Origin: Verrucomicrobiota bacterium
Lineage (GTDB): Bacteria > Verrucomicrobiota > Verrucomicrobiia > Verrucomicrobiales > Verrucomicrobiaceae
Assembly: GCA_963204975.1 (NCBI GenBank)
Contig: CAUJJC010000368.1
Coordinates: 1 to 64,000, forward strand
Length of the DNA stretch: 64,000 nucleotides
Direction: 5' to 3'
Shown one piece after another: positions 40,650 to 49,870 of this stretch. Made by a program: the position numbers and the translations under genes. Position 1 is the first letter of the stretch; each line of letters starts with the position of its first letter. The notes under the pieces were generated by a model. That model was not told the DNA's origin. It saw nothing but the letters and a program-made list of their open reading frames with translations, and did no database searches.

Positions 40650-41902
40650 ACCGAGCCCCACGCGAGCCCGGCCTGCTCTGGCCTGCGGTGCTCAGACTCG
40701 CACTCGCGGGTGCCGTCTTCGTCGGTGTCTATGGCACCTGCAATCAACTCACTGCGCAGCGCGAGCCGGTGCCCACGCTGATGCTACCGTGGGAGATTCA
40801 CATGCCGTTCGTGAAGGAGCTGGTAGTCCCGTATTGGTCGCTCGATCTTTTCTTCTGCGGAGCCTTCTTCCTTTGCGCAAATCGCGTGCAGCTCAACCTG
40901 CTCACGAAGCGCCTCATCGCCGTCACTCTCGCGAGCGGATTGTTCTACCTGATCTTCCCGCTCAAGCTCGGCTTCCCCCGCCCGATGCCAGATGGCTGGA
41001 CAGCACCATTGTTCAAGGCGCTCTACTTCAATGACCTGCCCTACAACCTCGCGCCCTCGCTCCACATCAGCCTCCGCTCGCTCGTCTGGGTGTTCTATGG
41101 CGCGCAGCTCACTGGCTGGGTGCGCCGGATGGTAAAGGTGTGGTTCATGCTCATCGGCGCTTCGACGCTGCTCGTGTGGCAGCATCACCTGCTCGATGTC
41201 GCCAGCGGCTTCGTCATGGGCTGGGCCATCGCCGCCATTATTCCCGACCCGCGCCAGAGTCACACGCGCAATCCCTCGCTCAAACTCGCTATGCGCTACG
41301 GGCTCGGCGCTACGATCTGTGGACTGCTTTGTTTCGCGTCGATCTACTTCATCTGGCCCGCTGTGGCGTGTGGTATCGTTGCGCTTGCTTACGCGACAGG
41401 TCATTCACGTTTGCTCGGCAAGGAGAACGGCACACTCTCGCCATCCGCCGAATGGTGCCTGCTGCCCGTCCTGCTCGCGACGAAGCTCGTGCAACGGAAG
41501 TGGCTCCAACGTCAGCCCGGCTGGCACGAAGTCACTAACGGTGTGCTCTTCGGTCGCAAAGTCACCAACGCCGAAGCCGAGACACTCGCCCAAGACGGCA
41601 ACCTCGCCGTCCTTGATCTTACGGCCGAGTCCACCGCTCCCGTCGCCTTCCGCGAGCACGCGCGCTATCACAGCCTACCGTTGCTCGATCTCGTGCCGCT
41701 GCAGCCCGAGCACATCACGGCTGCGCTCAGCACCATCCGCGAACAACGCACCGCTGGCCGACGAGTGTATCTGCACTGCCAGCTCGGCTTGCAGCGCTCG
41801 GCATTGATAGCAGCGCACTGGCTGGTGGAATGCGGAAAGGCAAAGGACCTCGACGACGCCCGCCAGCAAGTGCGTGCGCTTGAACCAGCAGTGGTCGTCT
41901 GA
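40646..41902 (+). CDS. PAP2-like membrane phosphatase fused to a dual-specificity phosphatase (YnbD-like)
   Basis: 418 residues. The N-terminal polytopic PAP2-type part has 'NLAPSLHISL' (in place of PSGH) and 'LVWQHHLLDVASGFVMGW', the third phosphatase motif with His and Asp. The cytoplasmic C-terminal domain carries the Cys-based loop 'VYLHCQLGLQRSALIAAHW' (Cys378, Arg384), the HCx5R signature of dual-specificity phosphatases. E. coli YnbD has this arrangement. A lipid-phosphate intermediate made by the phosphatidyltransferase may be dephosphorylated here, as PTPMT1-type enzymes do for PG-phosphate. It is the last gene of the operon. Confidence 0.88.
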   Translation: MNRAPREPGLLWPAVLRLALAGAVFVGVYGTCNQLTAQREPVPTLMLPWEIHMPFVKELVVPYWSLDLFFCGAFFLCANRVQLNLLTKRLIAVTLASGLFYLIFPLKLGFPRPMPDGWTAPLFKALYFNDLPYNLAPSLHISLRSLVWVFYGAQLTGWVRRMVKVWFMLIGASTLLVWQHHLLDVASGFVMGWAIAAIIPDPRQSHTRNPSLKLAMRYGLGATICGLLCFASIYFIWPAVACGIVALAYATGHSRLLGKENGTLSPSAEWCLLPVLLATKLVQRKWLQRQPGWHEVTNGVLFGRKVTNAEAETLAQDGNLAVLDLTAESTAPVAFREHARYHSLPLLDLVPLQPEHITAALSTIREQRTAGRRVYLHCQLGLQRSALIAAHWLVECGKAKDLDDARQQVRALEPAVVV

Positions 41903-41954
41903 TCGGCGGTGAGACCACGCGGTGACAAGCAAGGCATTGTTTGGCTGGTATGTT

Positions 41955-42021
41955 CCCCAGCTTCGTGAACCTCAGCATCCTGCCCAAGCTCCTGCTAAGG
42001 CCACACGATGAGCGACCGCGT
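41955..42021 (+). pseudogene. Degenerate fragment of a nuoD 3' region
   Basis: These 67 bases align to 35809-35874 within nuoD with about five substitutions and one inserted base. The first three substitutions are synonymous (AAT/AAC, CTG/CTC, CCG/CCC), so the source was a translated nuoD that diverged before the piece decayed. It would read 'PSFVNLSILPKLLL' and then lose frame. It lies in the same orientation as nuoD, just after the phospholipid operon. Confidence 0.75.
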
Positions 42022-42068
42022 CGAGCTTGCAGCCGAACAAGTCGTTGAGGCTAACTCAGTGACTCGAC

Positions 42069-42096
42069 AAAAAAGAGGGGGCATTGCTGCCCCCTC
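42069..42096 (-). terminator. Intrinsic terminator of the Gfo/Idh/MocA gene
   Basis: On the minus strand the perfect 8-bp stem GAGGGGGC-agcaat-GCCCCCTC is followed directly by TTTTTT, 30 bases after the stop of the gene ending at 42126. This is the clearest intrinsic terminator in the window. Confidence 0.9.
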
Positions 42097-42125
42097 GATG
42101 GTTTATAGGATCGTTGCTGGATCGG

Positions 42126-43478
42126 CTAGACTTTGAACTGGCCGCGATACTCGCGGGTGAGCCACTTGGGATCGCCGCCGCTGATGAACTCGCGCTTGGC
42201 GGGGTCCCACTTGATGTTGGCACCGTGCCAGTAGGCCATGTTCATGAGGTGGCAGGAGATGGCGGTGGTGGCACCGATTTCCACATCGCAGACAGGGCGT
42301 GTGCCAGCGCGGATGGCATCGACGAAGTCGTCGTGATGGCTCTTCTTGGTCTTGTAGAGCTTCACTTTGGCGTCTGCGAGATACTGGCTTTCCAGCTTGG
42401 TGGTCTCACGCAGGAGCGTGGTCTTCTTGCAGGCTTCGTCCTTGCTGTCGTAGTAGGCCACGGTCTCGCCTTTGACGATGACCTTGATCTTGCCGCGATT
42501 GACGTGGACCTCGCCGCTGGTGCCGTAGAAGGACACGCCGAAGCCTTCGCCGTGGGTGAGCACGACGCCGTTCTGGTAGATGAGCTTCGCGCCGCGCTTG
42601 GCGTTGGCGTGATCAACTGGTGCCACGATTTCCACCGGGCCGTGGCCGTCTTCGTTGAGGCCCCACTGGGCGATGTCGATGTGATGCGCGCCCCAGTCGG
42701 TGATCATGCCGCCGCCGAACTCGCGCGTCATGCGCCAGGCCGGGAAGTGATTGTGGATGCCGCGCGGGCTGAGCACGGAGCTGTAAGGCACCTTCGGGCC
42801 TGGGCCGCACCACATGTCCCAGTCGAGGCCGGGTTCCATGGCTTCTTCGGGATTCGCGTTGGGCTTGCAGGGATCGCCGAAGGAGGTGGTGATCGTCTTG
42901 ATGTCGCCAACGACGCCGTTGCGAACGAGTTCGCAGGCGATGCGGAACTCGCCGGACGAGCGCTGCTGCGAACCGGTCTGGAAGGTGGTGTTCTTTGCGC
43001 GCACGGCTTTGATGAGTTCCACGGACTCGTGGATGTTGTGCGTGAGGGGCTTCTCGCAATAGACGTGCTTCCCGGCATTCACGGCGGCGATGGCGACGAC
43101 GGCATGCCAGTGGTCAGGCGTGGCAATCACGACGGTGTCGATGTCGCTGCGGCCGATCAGCTCGCGGAAGTCGTTGTAGGCGTCCACGTTCTTGGCGGGC
43201 GCGCCGTCCTTCTTCTTCGCGTAGGACTCGTTGGCGCGCTTCTGAGCGGCTTCACGGCGCGTGGTGTCCACATCGCACACGGCGAGGACTTGCGCGTCAT
43301 CGCGACCGAGGAAGTGGCCGAGGTGGCCACCCATCTGCTTGCCCATGCCGACGAAGCCGACGTTGAGGCGGTTGCTAGGAGCGTTCTGGCCGCGAAGGAA
43401 GCCAGAGGGAAGAATGAAGGGAGCCGCGGCGGCGCCAGCGGCCTTGGTCAGGAAGGATCGACGTGAGGTAGTGCTCAT
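42126..43478 (-). CDS. Tat-exported Gfo/Idh/MocA family oxidoreductase
   Basis: 450 residues with a twin-arginine signal ('STTSRRSFLTKAAGAAAAPF'), a Rossmann domain ('LNVGFVGMGKQMGGHLGHFLGRDDAQVLAVCDVD') and the family motif 'DTVVIATPDHWHAVVAIAAVNAGKHVYCEKPLTHNI' with the EKP lysine. A beta-sheet substrate domain follows ('MITDWGAHHIDIAQWGLNED'). Exported members in Verrucomicrobia and Planctomycetes are thought to act on sugars, some with a non-dissociating NAD. The gene is monocistronic and ends in a strong terminator. Confidence 0.93.
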   Translation of the reverse strand: MSTTSRRSFLTKAAGAAAAPFILPSGFLRGQNAPSNRLNVGFVGMGKQMGGHLGHFLGRDDAQVLAVCDVDTTRREAAQKRANESYAKKKDGAPAKNVDAYNDFRELIGRSDIDTVVIATPDHWHAVVAIAAVNAGKHVYCEKPLTHNIHESVELIKAVRAKNTTFQTGSQQRSSGEFRIACELVRNGVVGDIKTITTSFGDPCKPNANPEEAMEPGLDWDMWCGPGPKVPYSSVLSPRGIHNHFPAWRMTREFGGGMITDWGAHHIDIAQWGLNEDGHGPVEIVAPVDHANAKRGAKLIYQNGVVLTHGEGFGVSFYGTSGEVHVNRGKIKVIVKGETVAYYDSKDEACKKTTLLRETTKLESQYLADAKVKLYKTKKSHHDDFVDAIRAGTRPVCDVEIGATTAISCHLMNMAYWHGANIKWDPAKREFISGGDPKWLTREYRGQFKV

Positions 43479-43567
43479 GGTTTGAATCGGTTGGTGAGAT
43501 TTGGGGGATGGGCTTTACGAAGGCAGGTTCCCCATCTTGCCTCCGCGAGCGGACAAAGTTTAGGCCA

Positions 43568-44053
43568 TTACTGCCACACGACGTCGTGCGAGAGCATCGT
43601 GTCGTCGTCAAAGCAGAAGCGACCGGTGAAGTGCTTCTGCTCGATCAAGACCTCGCGCAGCCAGAAGCGATCATCCGCCCACATCTCGTCGAGAGGCAAG
43701 GCATCGAGCGGCGTCCACACCGGCAGCGCCTCAGGCGTCTCGGTCGGTTCGCCCGTCCACTGCGTCGCGCGATACACGCCCACGACCATCTGCAGGCCAT
43801 CCACAAAGTGGAACCACAACTCGCCATGCTTCACCGGATCGAGCGCCGTGACGTGCAGCTCCTCCTGCGTCTCACGCACCGCGCATTCCATCTCTGTCTC
43901 ACCGGGATCGAGCTTGCCACCCGGCCCGTTCATCTTGCCCGCGCCCAGGCCGCGCTTCTTCCGAATCAGCAGCACCTGCCGCTTCGCTTCATCAACGACG
44001 AACATCAGCGTCGCGCGCTGGTTGGGCTGCCAGGTGGTCCAGTCGGGAATCAT
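43568..44053 (-). CDS. NUDIX hydrolase (8-oxo-dGTP diphosphatase-like)
   Basis: A 161-residue protein with a complete Nudix box 'GGKLDPGETEMECAVRETQEELHV' (Gx5Ex7REUxEExGU type). It has the 'VLLIRKKRGLGAGKMNGPGGK' lead-in seen in MTH1-like 8-oxo-dGTPases. Activity on oxidised nucleotides is likely but not proven by sequence. It starts 3 bases after the gcvP stop on the same strand, so it is probably co-transcribed with gcvP. Confidence 0.92.
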   Translation of the reverse strand: MIPDWTTWQPNQRATLMFVVDEAKRQVLLIRKKRGLGAGKMNGPGGKLDPGETEMECAVRETQEELHVTALDPVKHGELWFHFVDGLQMVVGVYRATQWTGEPTETPEALPVWTPLDALPLDEMWADDRFWLREVLIEQKHFTGRFCFDDDTMLSHDVVWQ

Positions 44054-44056
44054 AAG

Positions 44057-46897
44057 TTAATGAGCGGCAGCTTCCTCCACGCTCGTGCAGGTGCAGATGA
44101 GGTGGCGGTCGCCATAGACGTTGTCGATGCGGGCGACGGGCGGCCAGTATTTGTTCTCCTTCACCCAGGGCAGCGGGAAGGCGGCGGCCTCGCGAGAATA
44201 CGGATGCGTCCACTCGGTGGTGAGCACGGACTCGGCGGTGTGTGGCGCGTTCTTGAGCGGGTTGTCCTTGTCGCTGATGGCACCGGATTCGATGGCCATG
44301 ATCTCGGCGTAGATCTGCTCCATCGCTTCGCAGAAGCGGTCTAGCTCGGCTTTGCTTTCGCTCTCGGTCGGCTCGATCATCAGCGTGCCAGCGACCGGCC
44401 AGCTCATCGTTGGAGCATGGTAACCGAAGTCCATGAGACGCTTCGCGACGTCTTCGACTGTCACCTTCTTGAAGCTGCGGAAGTCCAGGATGCACTCGTG
44501 TGCGACGCGGCCATTGCGGCCCGAGTAAAGCACCGGGAAGCACTTGCCCAGGCGCGTGGCGATGTAGTTCGCGTTCAGGATCGCATACATCGTCGCGTCC
44601 GTGAGACCGGCGGTGCCCATCATCGCGATATACATCCAACTGATCACCGTGATGCTCGCGCTGCCCCACGGCGCACTCGCCACGGCACCAGCGTGTTGTT
44701 CTTCATCAAAGGAACCGTGACCCGGCAAGAAGGGCACAAGATGCGCGGCGACACCGATCGGGCCAACGCCTGGACCACCGCCGCCATGCGGAATGCAGAA
44801 GGTCTTGTGCAGATTGAGATGGCACACGTCGGCACCAATGTGACCGGGCGAAGTGAGACCGACCTGCGCGTTCATGTTAGCGCCGTCCATGTAAACCTGG
44901 CCGCCGTGCAGATGCACCAGCGCGCAGATCTCGGAGATGCTTTCCTCGAAGACGCCGTGCGTGCTCGGATACGTGACCATGAGCGCCGCAAGGTTCGCGC
45001 TGTGCGCGGTGATCTGAGCGCGCAGATCGTCGAGCGAGATGTTGCCGTGGTCATCGCACTTCACCGCGACGACTTTGAAGCCCGCCATCACAGCGCTCGC
45101 TGGATTGGTGCCGTGCGCGGACACCGGAATGAGGCACACATCGCGATGCGCCTCGCTGCGTGCCTCGTGGTAACGACGAATCGCCAGCAGGCCGGCATAC
45201 TCGCCCTGCGATCCCGCATTGGGCTGCAAGGACACGGCGGCAAAGCCAGTGATCGTCGCGAGCCAAGCCTCCAGATCGGCAAACATGTCCTGGTAGCCTT
45301 CGCTTTGTTCGGCAGGCGCGAAGGGATGCAAGGCGTTGACTTCCGGCCAGCTCACAGGCTGCATCTCGGCGGCCGCGTTGAGCTTCATCGTGCATGAGCC
45401 GAGCGGGATCATGCTGCGATTCAGCGCGATGTCCTTGGTCTCCAGGCGATGCAGGTAGCGCATCATCTCGGTCTCGCTGTGGTAGCGATTGAAGACGGGA
45501 TGGGTGAGGAAGTCGGACGTGCGCTGGAGGTTCTCCGGGATCAGCGTCACATCGGCGGTGGAGTCAGCGACGAGTTCGAGCGGCGCATGAATCTCCTCAA
45601 CGCCGAACGCACCGAGCAGGTTGTGCAGCTCTTCTTCCGTGACGCGTTCATCGAGTGCGATCACCACCGTGTGCTCGTCGGCGCAGCCGAGATTGAAGCC
45701 GACATCCGCGGCGTGCTGGAGCAGGGTCTCTGCGTCCTCGACTTGCACCGTCACGGTGTCGAAGAACTCATCGCCCGCGATCTCGTAGCCCGCAGCCACG
45801 AGTTCATCCGCGAGCCAGCACGCGGCGCGATGCACACGACGCGCGATGCTGCGCAGACCTTCGGGACCATGATAAACCGCATACATGCTGGCCATCACGG
45901 CGAGGAGCACCTGCGCGGTGCAGATGTTGCTCGTCGCCTTCTCGCGACGAATGTGCTGCTCGCGCGTCTGGAGCGAAAGCCGATACGCGGGGCGACCGGC
46001 GGCATCTACGGACTGACCGACGAGGCGGCCCGGCATGCGGCGCTTGAGATCATCCTTCACCGACATGAAAGCCGCGTGCGGTCCACCGAACCCAAGCGGC
46101 ACGCCGAAGCGCTGGCTGTTGCCCACGCAGATGTCGGCACCGAACTCGCCCGGCGGCTTCAGCAACGTCAGCGCCAGCAAGTCCGCGCAGACGATGAAGA
46201 GCGCACCCGCCTCATGCACCGCAGGCGCGAGGTCGGTGAAGTCGCGCACCACACCGAGCGTGTCGGGATACTGCACCATCACGGCGGCCAGATCCTTCTC
46301 GCCGTCCGGATTCCAGTTCATGATGTCACCCACCTCGACCTCAATGCCCAGCGGCTCCATGCGCGTGAGCACCACGTCGATCGTCTGCGGATGACACATG
46401 TCAGACACGAAGACGCGCTTGGCCTTGCCATGCTGCGCGATCGCCAGCGCCAGTGCCTCGGCAGCCGCAGTGCCTTCGTCAAGCAACGATGCGTTCGCGA
46501 CCGGCAGCGCCGTCAGATCGCAGATCATCGTCTGGTAATTCATGAGCGCCTCCAGGCGACCCTGCGCGATCTCCGCCTGATAAGGGGTGTAGGCCGTATA
46601 CCAGCCCGGGTTCTCCAGGATGTTTAGCTGGATCACCGGCGGCGTGAAGGTGTCGTGGTAGCCCATGCCGATGAACGACCGCATCACACTGTTGGGCAGC
46701 AGCTTCTGGCAAAGGCGCAGCAGGGCTTCTTCTTCAGTGAGCGCATCCGGCAGATCGAGCGGCTCCGGAAACCGAATGCCCTCAGGCACCACTTGATCAA
46801 TGAGCAGGTCCAGCGTGTCGCAACCGAGCGCCTTCAGCATCTCGGTGGTTTCGTGTGCAGAGGGACCGATGTGGCGGCGGGCAAAAGGAGTCGGCAT
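44057..46897 (-). CDS. gcvP: Glycine dehydrogenase (decarboxylating), P protein
   Basis: 946 residues, the full-length homodimeric P protein that decarboxylates glycine on PLP and passes aminomethyl to the lipoyl-H protein. The N-terminal half starts '[21 protein letters not shown]' and contains '[41 protein letters not shown]'. The C-terminal half has '[10 protein letters not shown]', '[14 protein letters not shown]' and the PLP-lysine stretch '[19 protein letters not shown]'. gcvH is on the same strand 8.8 kb upstream, separated by a plus-strand four-gene cassette. A NUDIX gene follows 3 bases downstream. gcvT is not in the window. Confidence 0.97.
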   Translation of the reverse strand: MPTPFARRHIGPSAHETTEMLKALGCDTLDLLIDQVVPEGIRFPEPLDLPDALTEEEALLRLCQKLLPNSVMRSFIGMGYHDTFTPPVIQLNILENPGWYTAYTPYQAEIAQGRLEALMNYQTMICDLTALPVANASLLDEGTAAAEALALAIAQHGKAKRVFVSDMCHPQTIDVVLTRMEPLGIEVEVGDIMNWNPDGEKDLAAVMVQYPDTLGVVRDFTDLAPAVHEAGALFIVCADLLALTLLKPPGEFGADICVGNSQRFGVPLGFGGPHAAFMSVKDDLKRRMPGRLVGQSVDAAGRPAYRLSLQTREQHIRREKATSNICTAQVLLAVMASMYAVYHGPEGLRSIARRVHRAACWLADELVAAGYEIAGDEFFDTVTVQVEDAETLLQHAADVGFNLGCADEHTVVIALDERVTEEELHNLLGAFGVEEIHAPLELVADSTADVTLIPENLQRTSDFLTHPVFNRYHSETEMMRYLHRLETKDIALNRSMIPLGSCTMKLNAAAEMQPVSWPEVNALHPFAPAEQSEGYQDMFADLEAWLATITGFAAVSLQPNAGSQGEYAGLLAIRRYHEARSEAHRDVCLIPVSAHGTNPASAVMAGFKVVAVKCDDHGNISLDDLRAQITAHSANLAALMVTYPSTHGVFEESISEICALVHLHGGQVYMDGANMNAQVGLTSPGHIGADVCHLNLHKTFCIPHGGGGPGVGPIGVAAHLVPFLPGHGSFDEEQHAGAVASAPWGSASITVISWMYIAMMGTAGLTDATMYAILNANYIATRLGKCFPVLYSGRNGRVAHECILDFRSFKKVTVEDVAKRLMDFGYHAPTMSWPVAGTLMIEPTESESKAELDRFCEAMEQIYAEIMAIESGAISDKDNPLKNAPHTAESVLTTEWTHPYSREAAAFPLPWVKENKYWPPVARIDNVYGDRHLICTCTSVEEAAAH

Positions 46898-47106
46898 GAC
46901 GGCGAGCGACTTAGCAAGCTAGGCACGCATGAAAAGCAGCGATTGAACTGAATTGCCGTGAAAGCTCTCCTCAGCGGCCCGACACACAACACATGCGCAA
47001 GAAACAACCTGCGCGTCCCTCAGAAGCGTCACTCCAAACGATGGTGGGTTTTTGTAGTCGCCAAGGTGGAGTCTCTTTGATTGAATCCGGGCCGTCACTC
47101 CTCCCC

Positions 47107-47772
47107 ATGACAGAACTCGTCTCAGAAGCCATTGCTCTGCACAACCTGCCAGCCACTCTGCTGCTCGGTCTGATCGTGGGTTACTGGCTCCTCGTTCTCC
47201 TGGGCGTCGCGGACTCCGACACGGAGGCGATGGACATCGATGGCGATGGCGTGGCAGATGTGTCGAGTTCGCCCAATGGACTGTGGCCCACTTGCGGACG
47301 CTTTCTTTACCTCGGGCAGGTGCCCATCATGGTGGTCGTCAGCTTCATGGCCGTGAGCCTGTGGATGATCTCGATGATCTCGAACTACTACTTCAATGGC
47401 GAGCCTGGACACCGCAGCGCAGGTGTGGCGGTGCTGCTCCTGATTCCCAATGCGCTCATCAGCCTCGTCATCACCCGCATCGCTGCGACTCCGTTCCGCA
47501 AGCTCTTCAGCGCCATGGACAAGGGCTCGACCGAAGTCGAATCCGTGATCGACCGCGAAGCCATCGTCACCAGCGCCCAGGTCGATGAGCGCTACGGTCA
47601 GGTCGCCATCGCCACCGGTGCCGCCCCATTGCTGGTCAATGCCCGCACCTCGCCTGGCGATCCACCTTTGATCAAAGGCACCGCCGTCCGCATCCACAGC
47701 GCCGGAGCCGATCACGCCTTTTATTTCGTCGAACCCAATCCATCCATCACCCCAACCACCAGCCATCCATGA
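47107..47772 (+). CDS. YqiJ-like inner-membrane protein with C-terminal OB/NfeD-like domain
   Basis: 221 residues from the ATG at 47107 ('MTELVSEAIALHN'). Membrane helices at about 15-37, 62-88 and 98-120 are followed by a cytoplasmic beta-rich tail ('VIDREAIVTSAQVDERYGQVAIATGAAPLLVNARTSPGDPPLIKGTAVRIHSAG') of the OB-fold type found in YqiJ and NfeD proteins. Such proteins accompany flotillins, and here the stop overlaps the flotillin start by 4 bases (47769-47772). An acidic 'DSDTEAMDIDGDGVADVSS' loop lies between helices 1 and 2. Confidence 0.85.
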   Translation: MTELVSEAIALHNLPATLLLGLIVGYWLLVLLGVADSDTEAMDIDGDGVADVSSSPNGLWPTCGRFLYLGQVPIMVVVSFMAVSLWMISMISNYYFNGEPGHRSAGVAVLLLIPNALISLVITRIAATPFRKLFSAMDKGSTEVESVIDREAIVTSAQVDERYGQVAIATGAAPLLVNARTSPGDPPLIKGTAVRIHSAGADHAFYFVEPNPSITPTTSHP

Positions 47773-49844
47773 GTCCACCCATGCTAGCCTTCATCCCTGA
47801 AACCGTCCTCGTCGGCGCTGCCGTCGTTGTCGCAATTGTGTTCGGCATCGTCATCATGTTCTCTCGGTTTTACCGAAAGGTGCAGCAAGGCCAGGCCATC
47901 GTGCGCAACGGTGTCGGCGGCACCAAGGTCTCGTTCAATGGCATGGTCGTCGTGCCCGTGGTGCATCAGATCGAGCACATGGACATCTCCGTGAAGCGCA
48001 TCGAGATCGAGCGCCAGGGCGCTGAGGGCTTGATCTGCAAAGACAACATCCGCGCCGACATCAAGGTGGCCTTCTTCGTCCGCGTGAACAAGACCGACCC
48101 AGACGTGCTGCGTGTCGCGCAGTCCATCGGATGCCAGCGTGCAAGCAGCGTGGACATGATCCGCGTGCTGTTCGATGCGAAGTTCTCCGAAGCCCTCAAG
48201 ACCGTGGGCAAGCGCTTCGACTTCGTGCAGCTCTACAATGAGCGCGATCACTTCAAAGATGAGATCCTCAAGGTCATCGGCACCGATCTCAATGGCTTCG
48301 CACTGGATGACTGCGCCATCGACTTCCTGGAGCAGACCGCGCTGGAGAACCTCGATCCCGACAACATTCTCGACGCTGAAGGCATCAAGAAGATCACCGA
48401 GCTGACTGCCGCCCAGGCCAAGCTGGCGAACAACATCCAGCGCGACAAAGAGCAGGTCATCAAGAAGCAGGACGTGCAGGCGCGCGAAGCCATCCTGGAA
48501 CTCGAACGCCAGCTCGCCGAAACCGAAGCCAAGCAGAAGCGCGACGTGGAAAGCGTGAAGGCACGCGAGACCGCCGAGATGATGAAGGTGCAGGAAGAAG
48601 AGCGTCTCAAAGCCGAGCGCGCCAAGATCGCCGCCGATGAGGAGATCGCCGTCGCCACGCAGAACAAGGACCGCCAGGTGCTCGTTGCCCAGCGCAACAA
48701 GGAGCGCACCGACGCCGTGGAAGTCGAACGCGTTACTCGTGACCGCGATCTGGAAATCATTGATCGTGAGCGCGTCACCACCTTGAAATCCATTGAGAAG
48801 GAAAAGGCCGTCGAAGTGGAGAAGAAGAATATCCAGGAAGTCATCAAAGAACGCGTCGCCCTGGAGAAGACCGTCGTCGTCGAGCAGCAGAAGATGAAGG
48901 ACACCGAAGCCTTCGCCACCGCTGACCGCGAGAAGCAAGTCGCCCTGACGAACGCCGAGAAGAACGCGCAGGAACAATTGATCCAGAAGATCAAAGAAGC
49001 CGAGGCCGCGAAGCAAGCCGCACAACTTGCTGCCGAACAAGCCGCCTTCGCCCAAACCAAGGCTGCCGAGGCCGCAAAGCTCGCCGCTGAACTCCACGCT
49101 CAAGAGTTGCTCACCCTTGCCGAAGCCCGTCAAGAAGCCGCTGGCAAAGATGCAACGGCCACGAAAGCGCTCGCCGAAGCGGAAGCCGCACGCTCTGCGG
49201 CTTCAGGCCTGGGCGAAGCTCAGGTGTTGATGGCAAAGGCCGAGGCCTCGCAGAAGCAGGGCCAGGTCGATGCCGAGGTCGCGCAGCTCAAGCTCGCCGC
49301 CGAAGCCGATGGCATCACGAAGAAAGCCGAGGCCATGAAGTTGCTCGAGAACGCCGGTCGCGAGCACGAGGAGTTCAAGCTCAACCTCGAGAAGACCAAG
49401 GCCGTCGAACTCGCGCAGATCAGTGTGCAAAAGGACATCGCCGTCGCCCAAGCCGATGTGCTGGGGGAGGCGATGAAGTCCGCGAAGATCGAGATCGTCG
49501 GCGGCGAGAGCCAGTTCTTCGACAAGATCACGCAAGCCATCGGCAATGGTCGCGCCATCGACCGCATGGTTGAAGGCAGCCGCACCTTGACCGACGTGAA
49601 GGAGACCTTCTTCAACGGCGATCCCGACTATTTCAAAGCTCAGGTCCGAGGTCTGGTTGATCAGTTTGGCCTCACCGCCGAAGATACGAAGAACCTCACC
49701 ATCAGCGCCCTGCTGATCAAGATGCTCGGCCTCAACCCCGACGCTGGCACCACCAGCAAACTGACCAGCCTCGTGGGTTCCATGGCCCGCTTCGGCCTCA
49801 CCGAAGAAGTCGCGAGCAAGGTGCTCGGTGGGGGAAAGAAGTGA
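47769..49844 (+). CDS. Flotillin (YqiK/FloT family SPFH protein)
   Basis: A 691-residue protein. One N-terminal membrane segment ('VLVGAAVVVAIVFGIVIMF', about 13-31) is followed by the SPFH/PHB domain (about 35-210: 'GQAIVRNGVGGTKVSFNGMVVVPVVHQIEHMDISVKRIEIERQGAEGLICKDNIRADIKVAFFVRV'). A very long Ala/Glu/Lys coiled coil with the flotillin EA-repeat pattern (about 215-560) and a C-terminal helical tail ('FFDKITQAIGNGRAIDRMVEGS') complete it. Flotillins oligomerise and scaffold ordered membrane domains. It sits between a YqiJ-like gene and a giant ATPase gene, as part of a putative complex. Confidence 0.94.
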   Translation: MSPPMLAFIPETVLVGAAVVVAIVFGIVIMFSRFYRKVQQGQAIVRNGVGGTKVSFNGMVVVPVVHQIEHMDISVKRIEIERQGAEGLICKDNIRADIKVAFFVRVNKTDPDVLRVAQSIGCQRASSVDMIRVLFDAKFSEALKTVGKRFDFVQLYNERDHFKDEILKVIGTDLNGFALDDCAIDFLEQTALENLDPDNILDAEGIKKITELTAAQAKLANNIQRDKEQVIKKQDVQAREAILELERQLAETEAKQKRDVESVKARETAEMMKVQEEERLKAERAKIAADEEIAVATQNKDRQVLVAQRNKERTDAVEVERVTRDRDLEIIDRERVTTLKSIEKEKAVEVEKKNIQEVIKERVALEKTVVVEQQKMKDTEAFATADREKQVALTNAEKNAQEQLIQKIKEAEAAKQAAQLAAEQAAFAQTKAAEAAKLAAELHAQELLTLAEARQEAAGKDATATKALAEAEAARSAASGLGEAQVLMAKAEASQKQGQVDAEVAQLKLAAEADGITKKAEAMKLLENAGREHEEFKLNLEKTKAVELAQISVQKDIAVAQADVLGEAMKSAKIEIVGGESQFFDKITQAIGNGRAIDRMVEGSRTLTDVKETFFNGDPDYFKAQVRGLVDQFGLTAEDTKNLTISALLIKMLGLNPDAGTTSKLTSLVGSMARFGLTEEVASKVLGGGKK

Positions 49845-49870
49845 TTCAAAACCGCTTCTGAACGGACTTC

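Noticed and set aside
46898-47106. Possible glycine riboswitch upstream of gcvP
   Set aside because: The leader contains a GGAGAG-like fragment on the minus strand but not the paired conserved core of the aptamer; the gcvH leader also lacks it.
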